A stretch of DNA of 64,000 bases. Origin: Neoceratodus forsteri. Lineage: Eukaryota > Chordata > Ceratodontiformes > Ceratodontidae. Location of the stretch: the NCBI GenBank assembly GCA_016271365.2, contig CM028132.1, positions 1,186,977,001-1,187,041,000 of the forward strand, in the 5' to 3' direction. This document shows, piece by piece, positions 45,569 to 57,056 of this stretch; within the stretch, counting starts at the first letter, position 1, and each line of letters begins with the position of its first letter. The translations under genes were made by a program, and so were the position numbers. The notes under the pieces were generated by a model. That model worked only from the letters and a program-made list of their open reading frames with translations, was not told where the DNA came from and searched no databases.

Positions 45569-45724
45569 AACAGATTACTCACCTGTAACAGTAGTTCTAG
45601 GAGTGGTACATGTTGTTCATCCACACTCTCTGGTATGTCCCTTTCACCTTTAAATCTGGCCGGAAGTCTTCAAGCTAGTTCCTCCCACCCAGCCGGGTGG
45701 TAAATACCTCGGCTCCACCCCATG
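45569..45724 (-). repeat. DIRS right inverted terminal repeat
   Basis: From TTCTAGGAGTGG (45595) to CTCGGCTCCACCCCATG it is the inverted copy of 52094-52222. The outer 26 or so bases (about 45569-45594) exceed the left repeat and recur complemented in the ICR, as in the other copy. Confidence 0.85.
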
Positions 45725-45789
45725 TCACCAGATCTTAGCTCACTGGAAGCAAGGTTGTGCGCCTAAAGCCGGGGAGGTCGGGTGGGTGC

Positions 45790-45890
45790 GTGTGGATGAA
45801 CAGCATATACCACTCTTAGAACTACTGTTACAGGTGAGTAACCTGTTCTTCTAGGAGTGTGGATATGTTGTTCATCCACACTCTTTGGCA
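45790..45890 (-). repeat. DIRS internal complementary region
   Basis: The first arm, GTGTGGATGAACAGCATATA to GGTGAGTAACCTGT, complements the right terminus. The second arm, TCTTCTAGGAGTGTGGATAT to CACTCTTTGG, complements the left terminus. The arms meet near 45847. Confidence 0.85.
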
Positions 45891-45936
45891 GACTCCAAGC
45901 AGCTCTCCGAGAGGAGGGAGGCAAAGTGCACACCCC

Positions 45937-46946
45937 CTACTTGGGAAATAGAGACTGGAGAACCGAGGCCCCAAAACCAGCATCCCGGCATGACTCAAGG
46001 TCGACGTGGTAGTGGGTAATGAAGGTGTTTGCTGACTTCCAGGTAGCAGCCCGGCGGATTTCCTGGATAGGGATGTCCCTGGAAGTAGCCACCGATGCAG
46101 CAGTATGGCGGGCAGAATGAGCCCTTATCCCTCTGGGAGGCTCCTTACCCACCAACTCATAGCACAGACCTATGCAAGATGTAATCCACCTTGCAATGGT
46201 CCATTTGGTTGCAGATCTGCCAGAAGCGGCTTCAGCATAGGTGACAAACAGCTGGCGAACCTCTCCCCGAATTTCCGTCGTTCTTTCCTTATAATAGCAG
46301 AAGGCACATCTCGGGTCCAAGGAATGGAGTCTGTACTTGGCATCCGAGGTGTAATCAGGGTAGTATACCAGCAGAGTTAACACCTGGTTAAGATGAAACT
46401 CTGATACCACCTTCGGAAGGAATTTCAGGTGGGGGCGCAGGACAACTTGTCTCTGTGAAAGATCAGATAAGGGGAGTCCACCAAAAGTGCCTGGAGCTCC
46501 CCTGTCCTTCTGGCAGACGTGATAGCCACCAGGAAGGCAGTCTTCCACAACAAGTGTGAGAGCTCACACTTGTGCAAGGGTTCGAATGGCTTGCCCATGA
46601 GCTTTGCCAAAACCAGCAACAGATCCCACGGAGGTGGAGGTTCAAACACTGGAGGGGATATGTGATCCAGGTCTTTGAAGAAGCACCCGACCACTGTCTC
46701 CTGCACCAATGTCGGCTGACCGGCCCACGCCTGGTAAGCAGAAATGGCTGCCAGGTGCACCCTAAGGGTCGATGACCGTAGACCCCCTCTGGAGAGAGAC
46801 CAAAGGTAGTCGAGAAAGTTAGCCACAGAGCAGGATAAGGGGGTCCAGACTCTTACTCTGACACCAAATGGAAAATCTCTTCCATTTGAAGGCATAACAT
46901 TTCTTGGTTGATTCCTTATGAGATGCCTCCACCACGGTGTAGACAT
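45937..46946 (-). pseudogene. DIRS tyrosine recombinase
   Basis: Two large minus frames, 46946-46425 and 46548-45937, cover the protein with one frameshift near 46440-46540. Motifs: FLDYLWSLSRGGLRSSTLR, TSARRTGELQAL (box I Arg), RAHSARHTAASVA (box II HxxR with Arg codon at 46108-46110) and FITHYHVDLE (catalytic Tyr). All expected catalytic residues are visible, unlike the 15.5-21.4 kb copy. It would recombine the circular intermediate into target DNA. The N-terminal frame probably continues upstream to about 47076. Confidence 0.85.
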
Positions 46947-46973
46947 CCTCGGAAAGACCCAGAACCTGGAAAT

Positions 46974-49656
46974 CTAGCAGCTCAGGTACCAGGCTGTGAG
47001 GTGCAGGGATTGAAGGTCCGGATGGAATACCTTCCCCTGGTTCAGAGATATCAGGTCCGGGCATGTACAAAGCCACTCCAGGGGCCTGGGTACCAGAACT
47101 GGTGTGGCCAGTCTGGGGCTACCAGAATCACCTTTGCCTCGTCCTTCCTCAAAAGGCATAGAAGAGGCCTGGGGTCCATGGCCTTGAGAAGGCATCCCCT
47201 TGCAGCAAGCCCTGCTGAGGGAGGCGGGCATGGAACACCCTTAGCTTGGTGTTTTCCCTGGAGGCAAACAGGTCCACCAATGGTTTGCCCCACAGAAACA
47301 TAGACTTTGACGGCAGATAAGGACCGCTTGGCCCATCTAGTCTGCCCATTTCCCTACCTACAGGATAGGCTACAGATCCTAGTTAACCAACAGCCTATTT
47401 CTTCCTACCCCCACAAGATTTGCCTTATGTCTGTCCCATGCATTCTTGAATTCTCCCAGTTTTAGACCCCACAACCTCCTCAGGAAGGCTGTTCCATGCA
47501 TCCACTACCTCTGTGAAATAATACTTCCTCACATTGCCCTGAACTGCCCTCCTATCTTTAAATTGTGTCCCCTTGTTTTTGCAAGTCTCTTTTTCTGAAA
47601 GATGCTACCCTCTTGGACTTTGTTGATTCCACTGAGGTACTTAAAAGTTTCTATCATGTGCCCCCTCTCCCTTCTTTCCTCAAGGGTATACATATTAAGC
47701 TCCTTTAGTCTCTCCTCATACGGTTTCTCTTGCAGACCCTGCACCATTTTAGTTGCCCTCCTCTGGACTACCTCTATCTTGTCTATGTCCTTGCGGAGAT
47801 GGGGTCTCCAGAACTGGACACAGTACTCCAGATGGGGTCTCACCAACTGTCTGTACAGAGGGATAACAACTTCCTGTTTTCTGCTGCTGATGCCTCTCCC
47901 TATACATCCCAGTATAACCCCAGCCCTCCCTACTGCCTTCTCACATTGCTTGCTAACCTTAAGGTCATCTGATATGATTACCGCCGGTCCCTTTCCTTTT
48001 TTGTTGTTGTTACTACATTCCCACCCACTGTGTACTCTTCCCCTGGGTTCTTGTTTCCCAGTGGGGGAACAAGTTGTGAGCTACCTCTGGATGGAGAGAC
48101 CACTCGTGGTATGTCTGGCCTATGTGGCTGAGACCATCCGCCAGCTGGTTTGAGACTCCTGCCACATGAATGGCTAGGAGATCCACCTCCAGCCGGCTGA
48201 CAAGGGTCCAGATGCGGAGCGCTTCCTTGCAAAGCAGACGAGAGTGCATGCCCCCCGTTTGTTGAGGTGGTACATAGTCGTGGTATTGTCCATCTGGACT
48301 TGAACCACTTGACCCCAGAGCAGAGGAGTGACAGCTGACAGTGCCAGTCTGACTGCTCTGAGCTCCAACAGGTTGATGTGGCATCGGGACTCCTTTGGGG
48401 TCCAGAACCCGTGGGCTCTGTTGTGCCCTATGTGGGCTCCCCAGCCCATGAGAGAGTCATCAGTCATGAGAACGACCGTCGGCTCGGGGCAGACAAACAG
48501 GATCCTTTCCTGCAACTGGTCTGGGGTGGTCCACCACTGGAGAGCGTCCCACATCTTCTGGGTCACAGTGATCAGCTGGTGGAAGTGGCTGTGGTGCTGA
48601 GTTCACTGAGCGGCCAGCTCCCACTGGAGGGGGCGTATGTGCCATCTGGCCCAACAGACCACTGGAGGTGCACGCTGCCATGTAACCCAGAAGATGCAGG
48701 AAGTTCCGGGCAGGGCGCAAGTGCCCAACCAGAAATGACTGGGCAAAGGAGGAATGAACCTTTGCCTTGTCCACCAGGAGCCGAGCTCTGGCTTGACGAG
48801 ATTCGAGCTCTGCCCCAATGAAGCTCATCACCTGAGAGGGCATGAGTTCTGACTTGGCCTCATTGATCAGGAGGCCTAGTTGGGAGCAGGTTCAAAGAGC
48901 CAGATCCCTGGATCTCTCCACCTCCTGGAGGGAGGAACCTGCCAAGAGCCAGTTGTCGAGATAAGGGTAAATTTGAACTCCTGGATGCTGAAGATGGGTT
49001 GCCACCACTGCGATGCACTTGGTGAAGACCCTCGGGGCCAATGACAGACCAAATGGCATGCCTCGGAACTCGTTCAGGGTCCCTTCGACCCTGAAGCGGA
49101 GGAACCGCTTATGGGACGGATGAATTGAGATGTGGAAGAATGCATCCTGCAGATCCAGTGAACAGAACCACATGTTTCGCTCCAGGGATGGTATGATCTG
49201 GTTCAGAGTTACCATCCGGAAGGTGCGAGACCTGAGATATTGATTCAGGTCATGGAGATCTAGGATGGGGTACCAACCTCCCATCTGCTTAGGCACCAGG
49301 AAGTACCTGGACACGAAGCCTGTGTCTGTAGGAGGATCTGGCATTGGAGCTACCGCCTCTCTGCGGAGGCGCCAAGCAATGTCGTCTCGAAGTGCCAACT
49401 GAGTGCAAGCTGAGATCCTTACCTCCCGAGGGGCATGGGCTCGGCTGTGAGGGTACTGCTCGAATTCCAGAGGCAGTCCTTGGCCGACCACTTCTAGGAC
49501 CCACCTGTCCAACGTGATATCAGACCAGGTGGAAAGAAAGTGGTGGAGCCGGCCCTCCACGGGAGGACTCAAGAGCTGGCATGACAGGTGTAGGGGTGGC
49601 AACCCCAACCCATCACTGGGCAGGCTCAGAGAAGGAGGAGGCTCCGGGACCGGCAC
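46974..49656 (-). pseudogene. DIRS RT and RNase H, interrupted by CR1
   Basis: RT lies in 49656-48892, an open frame of 254 codons: FCSLDLQDAFFHISI, FRVEGTLNEFRGMPFGLS, then IYPYLDNWLLAGS. The second catalytic Asp is Asn (codon at 48952-48954). RNase H pieces lie at 48843-48174 (LMTDDSLMGWGAHIGHNRAHG). The frame is then broken by a CR1 fragment (47294-48059) and resumes at 47349-46974 (VDLFASRENTKLRVFHA, APDWPHQFWYP). Confidence 0.85.
47294..48059 (-). mobile_element. CR1 LINE 3' fragment inserted in the DIRS element
   Basis: Minus-strand sequence encodes [19 protein letters not shown] and [15 protein letters not shown], then a CR1 3' UTR ending ...CTGCCGTCAAAGTCTATGTT, the CR1 terminus. The flanking DIRS phrase TTTGCCCCA and GTGGGGGAACAAGTTGTGA is continuous in the other DIRS copy (near 17300), which confirms an insertion. 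Its 3' UTR is of the subfamily seen at 53.4-55.9 kb. Confidence 0.9.
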
Positions 49657-49753
49657 CTCGGCCTCCTTTACGGGGCTGTTGAGGACCCTGCTTGGGCATG
49701 GGGCACCAAACTTGAGCCTGCTGTTGCTCCTGGCCTCCTTGATAGGTGGCTGC

Positions 49754-51946
49754 CTAACTGCAGGGGAAGAGTGCTGAAAAGACTTCTAGTGCTTCTGCTG
49801 GTTCTTGCCTGAAGAACCCTTCGCAGAGGTAGCACCCAAGGTGGCATTGGACTGCTCCATGCGCTGGAGGTGACCAGCCACTCCTGGGCTGAAGAGGTCT
49901 GTGCCTAGGAAGGGCACATCCGCTAACTTGTGCTGGGTATCCGCCGGGAAGGAGGATAGCCTCAGCCAAGCCCTGTGGCAAGTGGCCACTGTGGCTGGCA
50001 AAGAGTGGGCACAGGAATCTCCAATGTCCATGGCCATCTGGGCTGCTATTTTGCAACAGCATGGCCCTGATCATGGATCTGCTTCACTGTGGTCTGCATG
50101 TTCGCCAGGAGATGAGGGAGGACTTCATCCAATGAACCAAGGAGGGCACGAGAGAAGTGTGCCATGATGACAGCCGAGCTGGCCTGATGAAGGCCTAAGA
50201 AGTAGGACACATAGACCTTACAGGCAGAGTGGTCCATATTCTTGGACTCCTTGTCCGGGGGTCAGTCAGTGTCGGCTGAGCTACCAGTACGTCTGAACAC
50301 AGAAGCAGTCACTAGGCTTTCGGCCGAAGGATGCTCTGTGAACCCCGGCAGGGACCCTATGGGCACCGTATACTTGCGGGCCATGCGGGCAGATGGAGCT
50401 GGGCAGGAAGCAGGATGCTGCCAAAGCTCAAGGGCCGGGCTAACAATGGCTTTGGCCACTGGAAAAGCCTCCGTCGGGGTATCCCCCCTTTTGAGGATAT
50501 CCATAAGGGGGTACTCCGCCTTTTTCTGGATGGGCTCCAGGTGCATTCCGGTAGACTCTGAGATCAGGCGGAGTATGCCCTGAAAGGAGGAAGGGCCTTC
50601 CTCTAGTCCGGCCATGGACGACTCATCATCCCCTGGATAAGGGTGTAACCCCGTGTCATCGGAGTTCGAACAGTCAAGGTACAATGGCCTACCACCTACG
50701 TCCCCTTCGATCCACCAGGGGTGACTGTAATGGACAGAGGTCGGGGAAGCCCGGTGTCTGTACGGTCCTCTTTCGAGGGAGCCCCTCCCTGAGGCTGTTT
50801 AGGCGGTGGCTCCACCAAAATCAGTGGAGAAACTGGAATAGGCTGAGCTGGTATACGCGGCAGCCCCACGGGAGGTGGATCCGAGGCCTTCAGTTCTGGA
50901 GATATCAGCACCGGCTTAGGAGGTGGGAACCAAGTAATGGCTGGGGCGGCCGGTGGAGCCGGCTTCTGCTCGGTCAGAATCTGCTGTTGCCACATCAAAT
51001 CCTCGCAGCATTGACGGAATTTCCGTCGAAGCCTCTCCTTGTCCGAGGAGGATGAAGACCAGCAGCGGTGCCCCTTTTTTGAATGTTTGTGGCCCTTTTA
51101 CGGCTGTTCGACCGAAGGGGTCCTGGTCCTCGATCGAGACCGACAGGGTCGGTTTGTTCGATCGGGGGACACCGAATTCGGTGAGAACCGAGGTTCCAGC
51201 ACCTTTTTCTCGATCGGGACACCCGAGGGCAGTGTCTCCTCATCGGAAAGGAAAGGACAGGCATCCTTTCTAAGGAATCATTGACTGGAGTCGGCAACAA
51301 CGGCTTGAGTGGGTCGAGAGTAATCTCGGCTGGTTCAGCCGTTTCCTTGGTCTTGGTGCCTTGGCCAGACGGAAGGTCCGTAAAGCTGGCGGCCGAGGAA
51401 GCGAACTCAACAGAAGTCGAGACCACATATTCCTGGGACTCTGACCTCTCTTGGTCCCAGGAGCATCTCTTCCTAGAAGACGACGACGACTTGGAGTTCA
51501 AGTCCCTCTTCCAAGGGCGGAAGGAGTACAAGCCCAAGGGCTCCTCACCCCTGGTGGGGAGAGACTGGTACAACTCCCTAAAGGAGCCCGAAAAGGTAAA
51601 GCCAAGGTTGAGAGGAACGAAAAAAACTGTGACTGGCCGAAGACTGAGCTGCTTCCTCCTTGAAAGCAGCCATCTGCTCTAGCTGCTCGGTGGAACCCGT
51701 GGCCAAGAAAACTGCCCACCCTGCCTCCTTAGATTTCACCGGCAGATTTCTAAGCTCCTGTCTCCCCAATTTTAGCCGTGCCTTGCAGTCATCCAGAACA
51801 TTGAGACGGAAGGCCAAACAGAAGGTACATGACATGGTGTCATGTCAGACACCTAGGCAATAGACACACGAGAGATGGGGATCGGTGTGCGACATTTTCT
51901 GGCGGCAGGGATACCGGCGAAATCCGGGGGACGATCTGTCCTCCAT
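49754..51946 (-). pseudogene. DIRS gag-like protein
   Basis: The ATG at 51946 (minus) opens a frame homologous to the other copy (PGFRR followed by a Cys/Lys segment). The middle has acidic and Ser/Pro-rich stretches; the conserved C-terminal block lies at 50074-49754 (MAMDIGDSCAHSL, RAWLRLSSFPADTQHKLADV, PFLGTDLFSPG). Frameshifts separate at least four pieces. The role as nucleoprotein is inferred. Confidence 0.75.
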
Positions 51947-52093
51947 GTCCAATACGCTGTAATCAGAGTTGTAAACTCTGATGAGTTTTAAGGTAATTTG
52001 CAGTGAAAACTGACGTTGCAAATCCAGGGCCTGTGAACTGCTAAAGTAGCACGAAGGAACCGGAATCTTCTAACGGAAAGGAAGATCTGGCGT

Positions 52094-52222
52094 CATGGGG
52101 CGGAGCCGAGGTATTTACCACCCGGGTGGGTGGGAGGAGCTAGCTTGAAGACTTCCGGCCAGATTTAAAGAGGAAAGGGACATGCCAGAGAGTGTGGATG
52201 AACATATCCACGCTCCTAGAAA
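52094..52222 (-). repeat. DIRS left inverted terminal repeat
   Basis: CATGGGGCGGAGCCGAGGTA to CCACGCTCCTAGAA is the inverted counterpart of 45595-45724. L1 coding sequence resumes immediately afterwards. Confidence 0.85.
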
Positions 52223-52711
52223 AGCACTTTCAGATATAACATATGATATCTTGGTGTATGGGATATATCCCCCTGGATTACGTAAATATCATCAGGGACC
52301 TTAAGTCTCATTTTTGCATCTTGCCGTTATTATTTATGACAAGCTAGGTGTGCCTTTCTCTTGCAACAGCAAGTATTTTCTGCAACACAAATAGTTGCAC
52401 AGATTGTCTCAAGTCTTACGTTAAACCAAAATAAGGAAAAACAGTTTATGTTTTCATCTGTGCTTAGTTCATATAGGAATAATTGTGCATGGATTGAAAC
52501 TGCAGTTCCATGATGGTGTTTTTTGTTTCCCTTCCCTTGTATACACCAGTATTTGTTTTGCAGTTGGACATTCTTTTGGATTCCTTCTTTTATTTTTTCC
52601 TGGTTATTTTGTTGTTGTTGTTGATTTTCTTTCTTTTTTACTAACTTTACTTACATTTTCTGTACAGTTGAACTATATTTTGTTTATATTTGTTTATTGA
52701 CTGTATTATAC

Positions 52712-53340
52712 CATGTGACAGGGTGGAATAGGACCCAGCCCCATTTGTTATGGAGCATGTGTTTAAATGCAAGGATCTTTCTTTTTCTGTCTTTTTTCTG
52801 TCTGGTTGCGCAACCAAATTGTCTTGTGAGACTTCGGACTTGATCAACCCGAACAGTCTCGCAATTCTTTGCCTCTCACCATCTCTCACTTTTCTCTTGT
52901 CCGTTTTTCTTCCCTTGCATAGCTATATCTGCTAATATAAAAATGTGTGCAAATCAATGTATGGAAATGTAGTTGATATTGGGATCTCGGTTTAGAAAAT
53001 ATTTAGTATTACTGTTGAAATGTATATTAATTGTAGAAAACTAGCGGTTACTTGAGTGCAAATATTGGCCTTTTGCAAAGGGGTCCCAGGAAGCATACTG
53101 TTCTAGTAGCTCCTGAAATATATGAGAACAAAATGTTATGCTAGAACATGATGCTTGCTAAGGATGGGGGTTGAAAAGCCTTATAAAATAGTTAAGCTGC
53201 AATTGCAGAGAGATTTTTTTGTTTTGGAAGAACAAGAGAGAGAGTTTTACAAGAAAGATTTATTTTTCTCCTCTCTCTACATAGTTATTTTGAACAAGGT
53301 TATTTTTTTTATGTTAGTGCAACTGCAAATAAATAGTTTT
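52712..53340 (+). repeat. 5' LTR of the Gmr1-like element
   Basis: It matches 60489-60896 from TGTGACAGGG through TTCTAGTAGCTCC, with roughly one difference in eight to ten bases by eye. The 3' limit is uncertain because the 3' LTR is truncated at the point corresponding to about 53121; an AATAAA near 53327 may be its polyadenylation signal. No primer-binding site was identified. Confidence 0.75.
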
Positions 53341-53365
53341 GTTGATTTTCTTTCTTTTTTACTAA

Positions 53366-55937
53366 GGAGAAGAAGCACTGTGGGTAAATTTGGAGCAATG
53401 GCACCACAATCCGCACAGGGGTTGTATACAGACCCCCTTCTCAGGGGGAGGAACTGGACAAGAAAATGATAGAAAGTATACTTAGAATGGCAGAAAAAGG
53501 GGAGATACTGCTGATGGGTGATCTGAATATGCCAGATGTTAACTGGAGTGCAGTTGCAGCAGCCACTTCGAATAGTAGGGTTATTCTAGATGCCCTACAG
53601 GGGGCATGCCTTAGACAACTAGTATTGGAGCCCACTCGAGAGGGAGCAACCTTAGACCTGGTTCTCTCAAATGGAGATGAAGAGAGGATCACAGATGTAA
53701 AAGCTGGTAGCCATCTGGGAACTAGCGACCATCGAACAGTATGGTTCACAATAAACACAGCAATAGAGTCAAGCCACACAAAGGCAAAAGTGCTGGACTT
53801 TAGGAGGGCTGACTTTGCCAAAATGGGTGAGTGTAAGGAGCACTAGCAAATGAGCAGGAAGGAGGGTGGAAGAACAATTGGGAATAATAAAACTGCCATC
53901 ACAGAGGTAACAAGCCTTTGTGTGAAGCAAATAAACAAAATGAAGCAGGCAAGAAACCACTATGGTTCTCAAAGCAAGTGGCAGTGAAGGTTCAAAGAGA
54001 AAAAAGCATCCAGGAAGTATAAGGAATCACAGAAGGAGCAGGACAGAGAACTGTATCAGTTAAAGCAAAGGAAGCTGGGAAGGCAATCAGAACAGCAAAG
54101 GCCAAACCGAGGGAAAGATAGCCAACTCAGTTAAGAAGGATAAAACCTTTTATAGGTACATCAGGGAGTGAAGGAAGACCAAGGGAGGGATAGTGAGGCT
54201 TAATAAAGGGGAGGAGGGTGGGCAGAGGGTGACTATGAAAAGGCAGAGATACTAAACAAATATTTTTGCTCAGTATTTACAAAGGAAGAGGGGGAGGTAC
54301 CTAAAACAAACAGTAGAAACACTCTGGACACAGAAGTTGATACCAGCCCACTTACAGAAGAAAGGGTTCTGAAAGAACTCTTAAAACTGAAGGTGGACAA
54401 AGCAATGGGGCCTGATGGGATTCATCCCAGAATTCTAAAAGAACTAAGGGTAGAACGAGTGACACCACTGACTACCCTCTTTAACAGATCATGGGAGGAT
54501 GGGGTGGTACCCGAGGACTGGAGGAGGGCAGATGTGATTCCCCTTCACAAAAGTGGGAGCAAGACAGAAGCAGGAAACTACAGACCTGTTAGTTTAACCT
54601 CATTGATGGGGAAAATGATGGAATCACTTCTGAAGGAAAGAATTGTCAAGTACCTAGAGGCCAGAGGGGCACAGGACCCAAGGCATCATGGATTCACAGC
54701 GGGAAGGTCATGCCAGACAAATCTGATAGATTTCTTTGACTGGGTGACCAAAGTAGTTGATCAGGAAGGGGCTGTGGACATGGCCTACCTAGACTTTAGG
54801 AAAGGCATTTGACACAGTCCCACACAAAACATTAATATACATGTTAGCCAGCCTGGGAGTGGGTCCCGAGATGACAGCCTGGGTAAAGAATTGGCTGGAG
54901 AATAGGACACAGAGAGTAATAGTAAATGGAGTCCACTCTGAAAAAAAGGGGGTTACTAGTGGGGTACCGCAGGGTTCAGTATCAGAACCGGTCTTCTTCA
55001 ATGTCTTTATAAGCGACATTGCAGAGGGACTGGAAGGAAAGTATGTCTCTTTGCAGATGACACAAAGATCTGCAACAGAGTTGATGCACAAGCGGGTGGA
55101 AAGGATGAGAAGAGACTTGGCAAGGTTAGAGAATGGTCAAATGTATGGCAGCTTAGATTCAATGCTAAGAAGAGCAGGTAATGCACTTTGAAACAAAACC
55201 AGGAAGAATACACAATGGGGGTGAGATACTAACAACAACAAAATGGAAAGGACCTGGGGTAGTCATATCAGATGACCTAAAGGTGGGCAAGCAATGTGAG
55301 AGGGCAGCAAGGAGGGTGGGGGATACTGGGATGCATAGGGAGAGGCATCACCAGTAGAAAACAGGAAGTTATTATCCTCTGTACAGACAGCTGGTGAGAC
55401 CCCATCTGGAGTACTGCGTGCAGTTCTGGAGACCCAATCTCCATGAAGACAGACAGGATGGAAGCTGTCCAGAGGAGGGCAACTAAAATGGTGCAGGGTC
55501 TGCAGAAGACATATGAAGAGACTTGAGGAGCTTAATGTATAGCCTCAAGGAAAGGAGGAGAGGGGGACATGATAGAAACTTTCAAGTACCTCAAGGGAAT
55601 CAACAAAGTCCAAGAGGGTAGTATCTTTCAAAAAAGAGGGTGCAAGAACAAGGGGCACAATTTGAAGATGGGGGCAGCTCAGAGGTAATTTAAGAAGTAT
55701 TTTTTCACAGAGAGGGTTGTGGATGTATGGAGCGGCCTTCGGAGGAAGGTTGTGGAGTCAAAAACAGTGGTGGAATTCAAGCATGCATGGGACAGTCATA
55801 AGGCAATTCTAGGGGGTGGGGGTAGGAAGAAGTAGGCTGCTGGTTAACTAGGATCTGCAGCTTATCCGTCAGGTAGGGAAATGGGCAGACTGGGTGGGCC
55901 AAGTGGTCCTTATCTGCCGTCAAATTCTATGTTTCTT
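53366..55937 (+). mobile_element. CR1 LINE, 5'-truncated, inserted in the gypsy element
   Basis: It begins near the endonuclease (VVYRPP-like sequence and MGDLNMPDVNWSA) and ends CCGTCAAATTCTATGTTTCTT, the CR1 terminus. The gypsy gag leader resumes directly after. Its 3' UTR matches the copy at 47.3-48.1 kb rather than the copies at 1-724 and 12.7-15.1 kb. Confidence 0.85.
53466..55545 (+). pseudogene. CR1 ORF2 remnant: endonuclease and RT
   Basis: Frame 53466-53846 carries the endonuclease C-terminal half (LLMGDLNMPDVNWSA, TREGATLDLVLSNGDEE, HLGTSDHRTVWF). The RT is in 54393-54812 (KAMGPDGIHPRILKELR, PEDWRRADVIPLHKSGS, NYRPVSLTSLMGKMMESLL, GFTAGRSCQTNLIDFFDW) and 54841-55191 (GVPQGSV). A frameshift destroys the F-A-D-D box at about 55045-55060. 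The region after 55191 is in broken frames. It is inactive. Confidence 0.8.
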
Positions 55938-56056
55938 GACCTGTGCCTTGAGGACAGATGGTGGCAGCCTAAGTGGGATTTAAGCCATGCATACTCTAAG
56001 ACAGGAGATTTGTGTGTAGGTACTGGACCTAGTATCAGGGAAGCACAGAGGAAGGT

Positions 56057-57036
56057 ATGGATTCTGCAGCAGCAAGTCCAGGAGTGGTTACCAGGAGAAT
56101 GGCAGCCAAACAAGTCCAGTCTAAGATTGTACAGCCAGCACAAGTTATGCAAAAAGAACAGGCTGTGCCAGAACCTAAAAGCCTGATGGACTTTTTCAAA
56201 TGATGAGCTATACAACAAAGAGAGACTGAGATGCAGAGAGAAAGAGATTCAGCGTTTAGAAGCGGAGAGGAGAGAAGAGATGCAACAACAGGAACAGCGA
56301 TGGTTGGATGCCTTACAAGCTATCGAAGGCAGAGGATCCGACACAGACTCAGATGAGCAACAAAATGTAAGCAACTTAAAAGCCATTAAACTTAAAAAGT
56401 TGTGTCCCTCAGGTGATATTGAGGCATACCTGACAACTTTTGAGAGAGTTGCCACAGCCTGCCAATGGCCAAAGCAGCAATGGCCAGTCAGACTGGTACC
56501 CTACCTGACAGGGAAAGCCCAGCTTGCCTACAACAGTATGGACATTGCATAGTCAGAAAACTATGACCTGGTGAAAAGCGAAATACTGAATAGGTAAGAC
56601 ATCTCCAGAGAGACCTACAGGCAGAAATTTCGATCTCTGAGGTACAACTCAGTTGACAATCCTCGAGAAGTCGTCACCCGACTCTGAGAACTCCTGATGA
56701 AGTTGCTCCAACCAGAGCGAAAAACAGTCCCACAGATTGACACATTTGCCATGGAGCAATTCATCAACATCTTGCCTACAGATGTGTAGCTGTGGGTAAA
56801 GGAACACCGACCAGAGAATGGGAAAAAAGCTGTTTCTTTGGCTGAGAACTACCAAATGGCCAGACAGATGCCACAGCAGCAGGGTAACAGCCAAGCACCG
56901 GTAAGAAACTATTCTTCCCATTTAAATTTCAAATCTGCTAAGAACTCTGGTGGGGGTAACAAATCTGTGCCAAAAGACACCATCTACTATAACTGTAATA
57001 AGCCAAGCCATTTTGCAAGAAACTGCCATAATAAAT
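56057..57036 (+). pseudogene. Gmr1-like gag with SCAN-like capsid segment and zinc knuckle
   Basis: The likely start is the ATG at 56057 (MDSAAASPGVV). A charged coiled-coil stretch (REKEIQRLEAERREEM) precedes the capsid region (56280-56552; DIEAYLTTFERVATACQW, WPVRLVPYLTGKAQLAY). After stops comes a segment at about 56600-56850 with YRQKFRSLRYN, NPREVVTRL, FAMEQFINILPTDV and LWVKEHRPENGKKAVSLAE. This is strikingly like the SCAN domain (F-R-x-L/F-R-Y, P-R-E, EQF-x-x-ILP, W-V-x-E-H-x-P-E-x-G). A zinc knuckle (C-N-x2-H-F-A-R-N-C, about 56994-57027) ends it. SCAN domains are thought to derive from Gmr1-like gag. Confidence 0.8.
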
Positions 57037-57056
57037 AGAGTGACACTGGAGCAGAT

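Larger units (their letters stand above)
45569..52222 (-). mobile_element. DIRS-type YR retrotransposon, complete architecture, inactive
   Basis: It has the same organisation as the copy at 15.5-21.4 kb: left ITR (52094-52222), gag, RT, RNase H, recombinase, ICR (45790-45890), right ITR (45569-45724). Without the CR1 insert (47294-48059) it would be about 5.9 kb. It lies inside the C-terminal region of the Tx1-clade L1, and no target duplication is visible at the junctions, as expected of recombinase-mediated insertion. The recombinase box II (H-S-A-R) is intact, but the RT box reads Y-L-D-N, and frames are broken. Confidence 0.9.
39696..52711 (+). mobile_element. Tx1-clade L1 LINE, split by nested insertions
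   Basis: The L1 occupies 39696-45568 and resumes at 52223. A SINE-like insert (42323-42840) and a DIRS element (45569-52222) interrupt it. The order is ORF1 with zinc knuckles, endonuclease, RT, C-terminal region and 3' UTR. The right part restarts with SDITYDILVYGIYPPGLRKY-like coding sequence, completing the C-terminal region. The 3' end is not sharply defined; the gypsy LTR starts at 52712. All frames are broken. Confidence 0.8.

Noticed and set aside
56600..56850. SCAN-like segment as an exon of a host SCAN zinc-finger gene
   Set aside because: It sits between gag capsid and knuckle sequence of an LTR element, followed by protease and integrase, with in-frame stops.
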